64,000 nucleotides of DNA from Fluviicola chungangensis (lineage in GTDB: Bacteria > Bacteroidota > Bacteroidia > Flavobacteriales_D > Crocinitomicaceae): positions 108,597 to 172,596 of the forward strand of contig NZ_VLPL01000009.1 in NCBI RefSeq assembly GCF_007558725.1, read 5' to 3'. Of the stretch, positions 63,994-64,000 are shown piece after piece; the first letter of the stretch is position 1, and each line of letters opens with the position of its first letter. A program made the position numbers and the translations under genes. The notes beneath the pieces were generated by a model. The model made no database searches. It worked only from the letters and a program-made list of their open reading frames with translations, and was not told the origin of the DNA.

Positions 63994-64000
63994 AAATCAT

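Overview
The window is chromosomal DNA of a Bacteroidota member. It most likely comes from Flavobacteriales, and a Crocinitomicaceae/Fluviicola-like organism would fit, but I could not run a search to confirm that. The evidence is type IX secretion (T9SS) genes (PorU, PorP/SprF family, GldJ), a subtilase with a T9SS-type C-terminal sorting domain, many lipoproteins and DUF-type outer-membrane proteins, and repeated promoters of the Bacteroidota type (-7 TAnnTTTG, sometimes with TTG about 19 bp upstream) rather than E. coli-like promoters. Gene density is high, and most genes are housekeeping or envelope genes.

Layout. 1-4.3 kb: T9SS/gliding block (porU running off the left edge, divergent from a PorP/SprF gene, then gldJ). 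4.3-10.6 kb: murF, an acyl-CoA dehydrogenase, anmK, a Glu/Leu-type dehydrogenase and nhaA; a perfect 40-nt palindrome separates murF from the dehydrogenase. 10.7-15.8 kb: exbB-exbD followed by three TonB-like proteins, two of them recent tandem copies, then folC. 15.8-17.6 kb: tRNA-Val(UAC) followed by a mosaic of duplicated and inverted tRNA pieces and terminators that bracket one AT-rich DUF6000-like gene. 17.6-24.8 kb: a three-gene operon with a TPR/MORN-type protein, a DUF3857-transglutaminase and a paralogue that has lost the catalytic residues. 24.9-28.8 kb: MarR and AraC regulators, an MFS pump, mnmD and tpx. 29-34.8 kb: a TonB-receptor-like barrel protein, a lipoprotein gene broken by an in-frame TAA, and an ECF sigma factor translationally coupled to a protein that appears to run from the cytoplasm to an outer-membrane barrel. 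34.9-42.1 kb: comM/yifB, a secreted S8 protease and an iron-siderophore/haem ABC operon led by a PaiB-like gene. 42.3-53.5 kb: DEAD helicase, murB, sppA, folK, a lipoprotein with an OmpA-like motif and TPRs, an OmpA-family protein and a glutathione peroxidase. 53.6-58.4 kb: gyrB, a lipoprotein, a CoA-pyrophosphatase-like Nudix protein and an outer-membrane protein. 58.6-62.7 kb: a five-gene mntR-ABC metal-uptake operon with a 20-bp palindromic operator. 62.7-64 kb: ndk, a 2H phosphoesterase, and the 5S rRNA end of an rRNA operon on the minus strand.

How the genes fit together. The window is rich in envelope functions: T9SS secretion and a candidate cargo, peptidoglycan synthesis and recycling (murF, murB, anmK), energy transduction to the outer membrane (ExbBD/TonB plus receptors), and metal uptake (siderophore/haem and Mn/Zn/Fe). 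The least ordinary points are the sigma factor/barrel pair (a candidate dual-membrane anti-sigma system), the rearranged tRNA-Val locus, four genes with exactly TAnnTTTG-N4-ATG (predicted leaderless mRNAs), and the in-frame stop in the lipoprotein gene.
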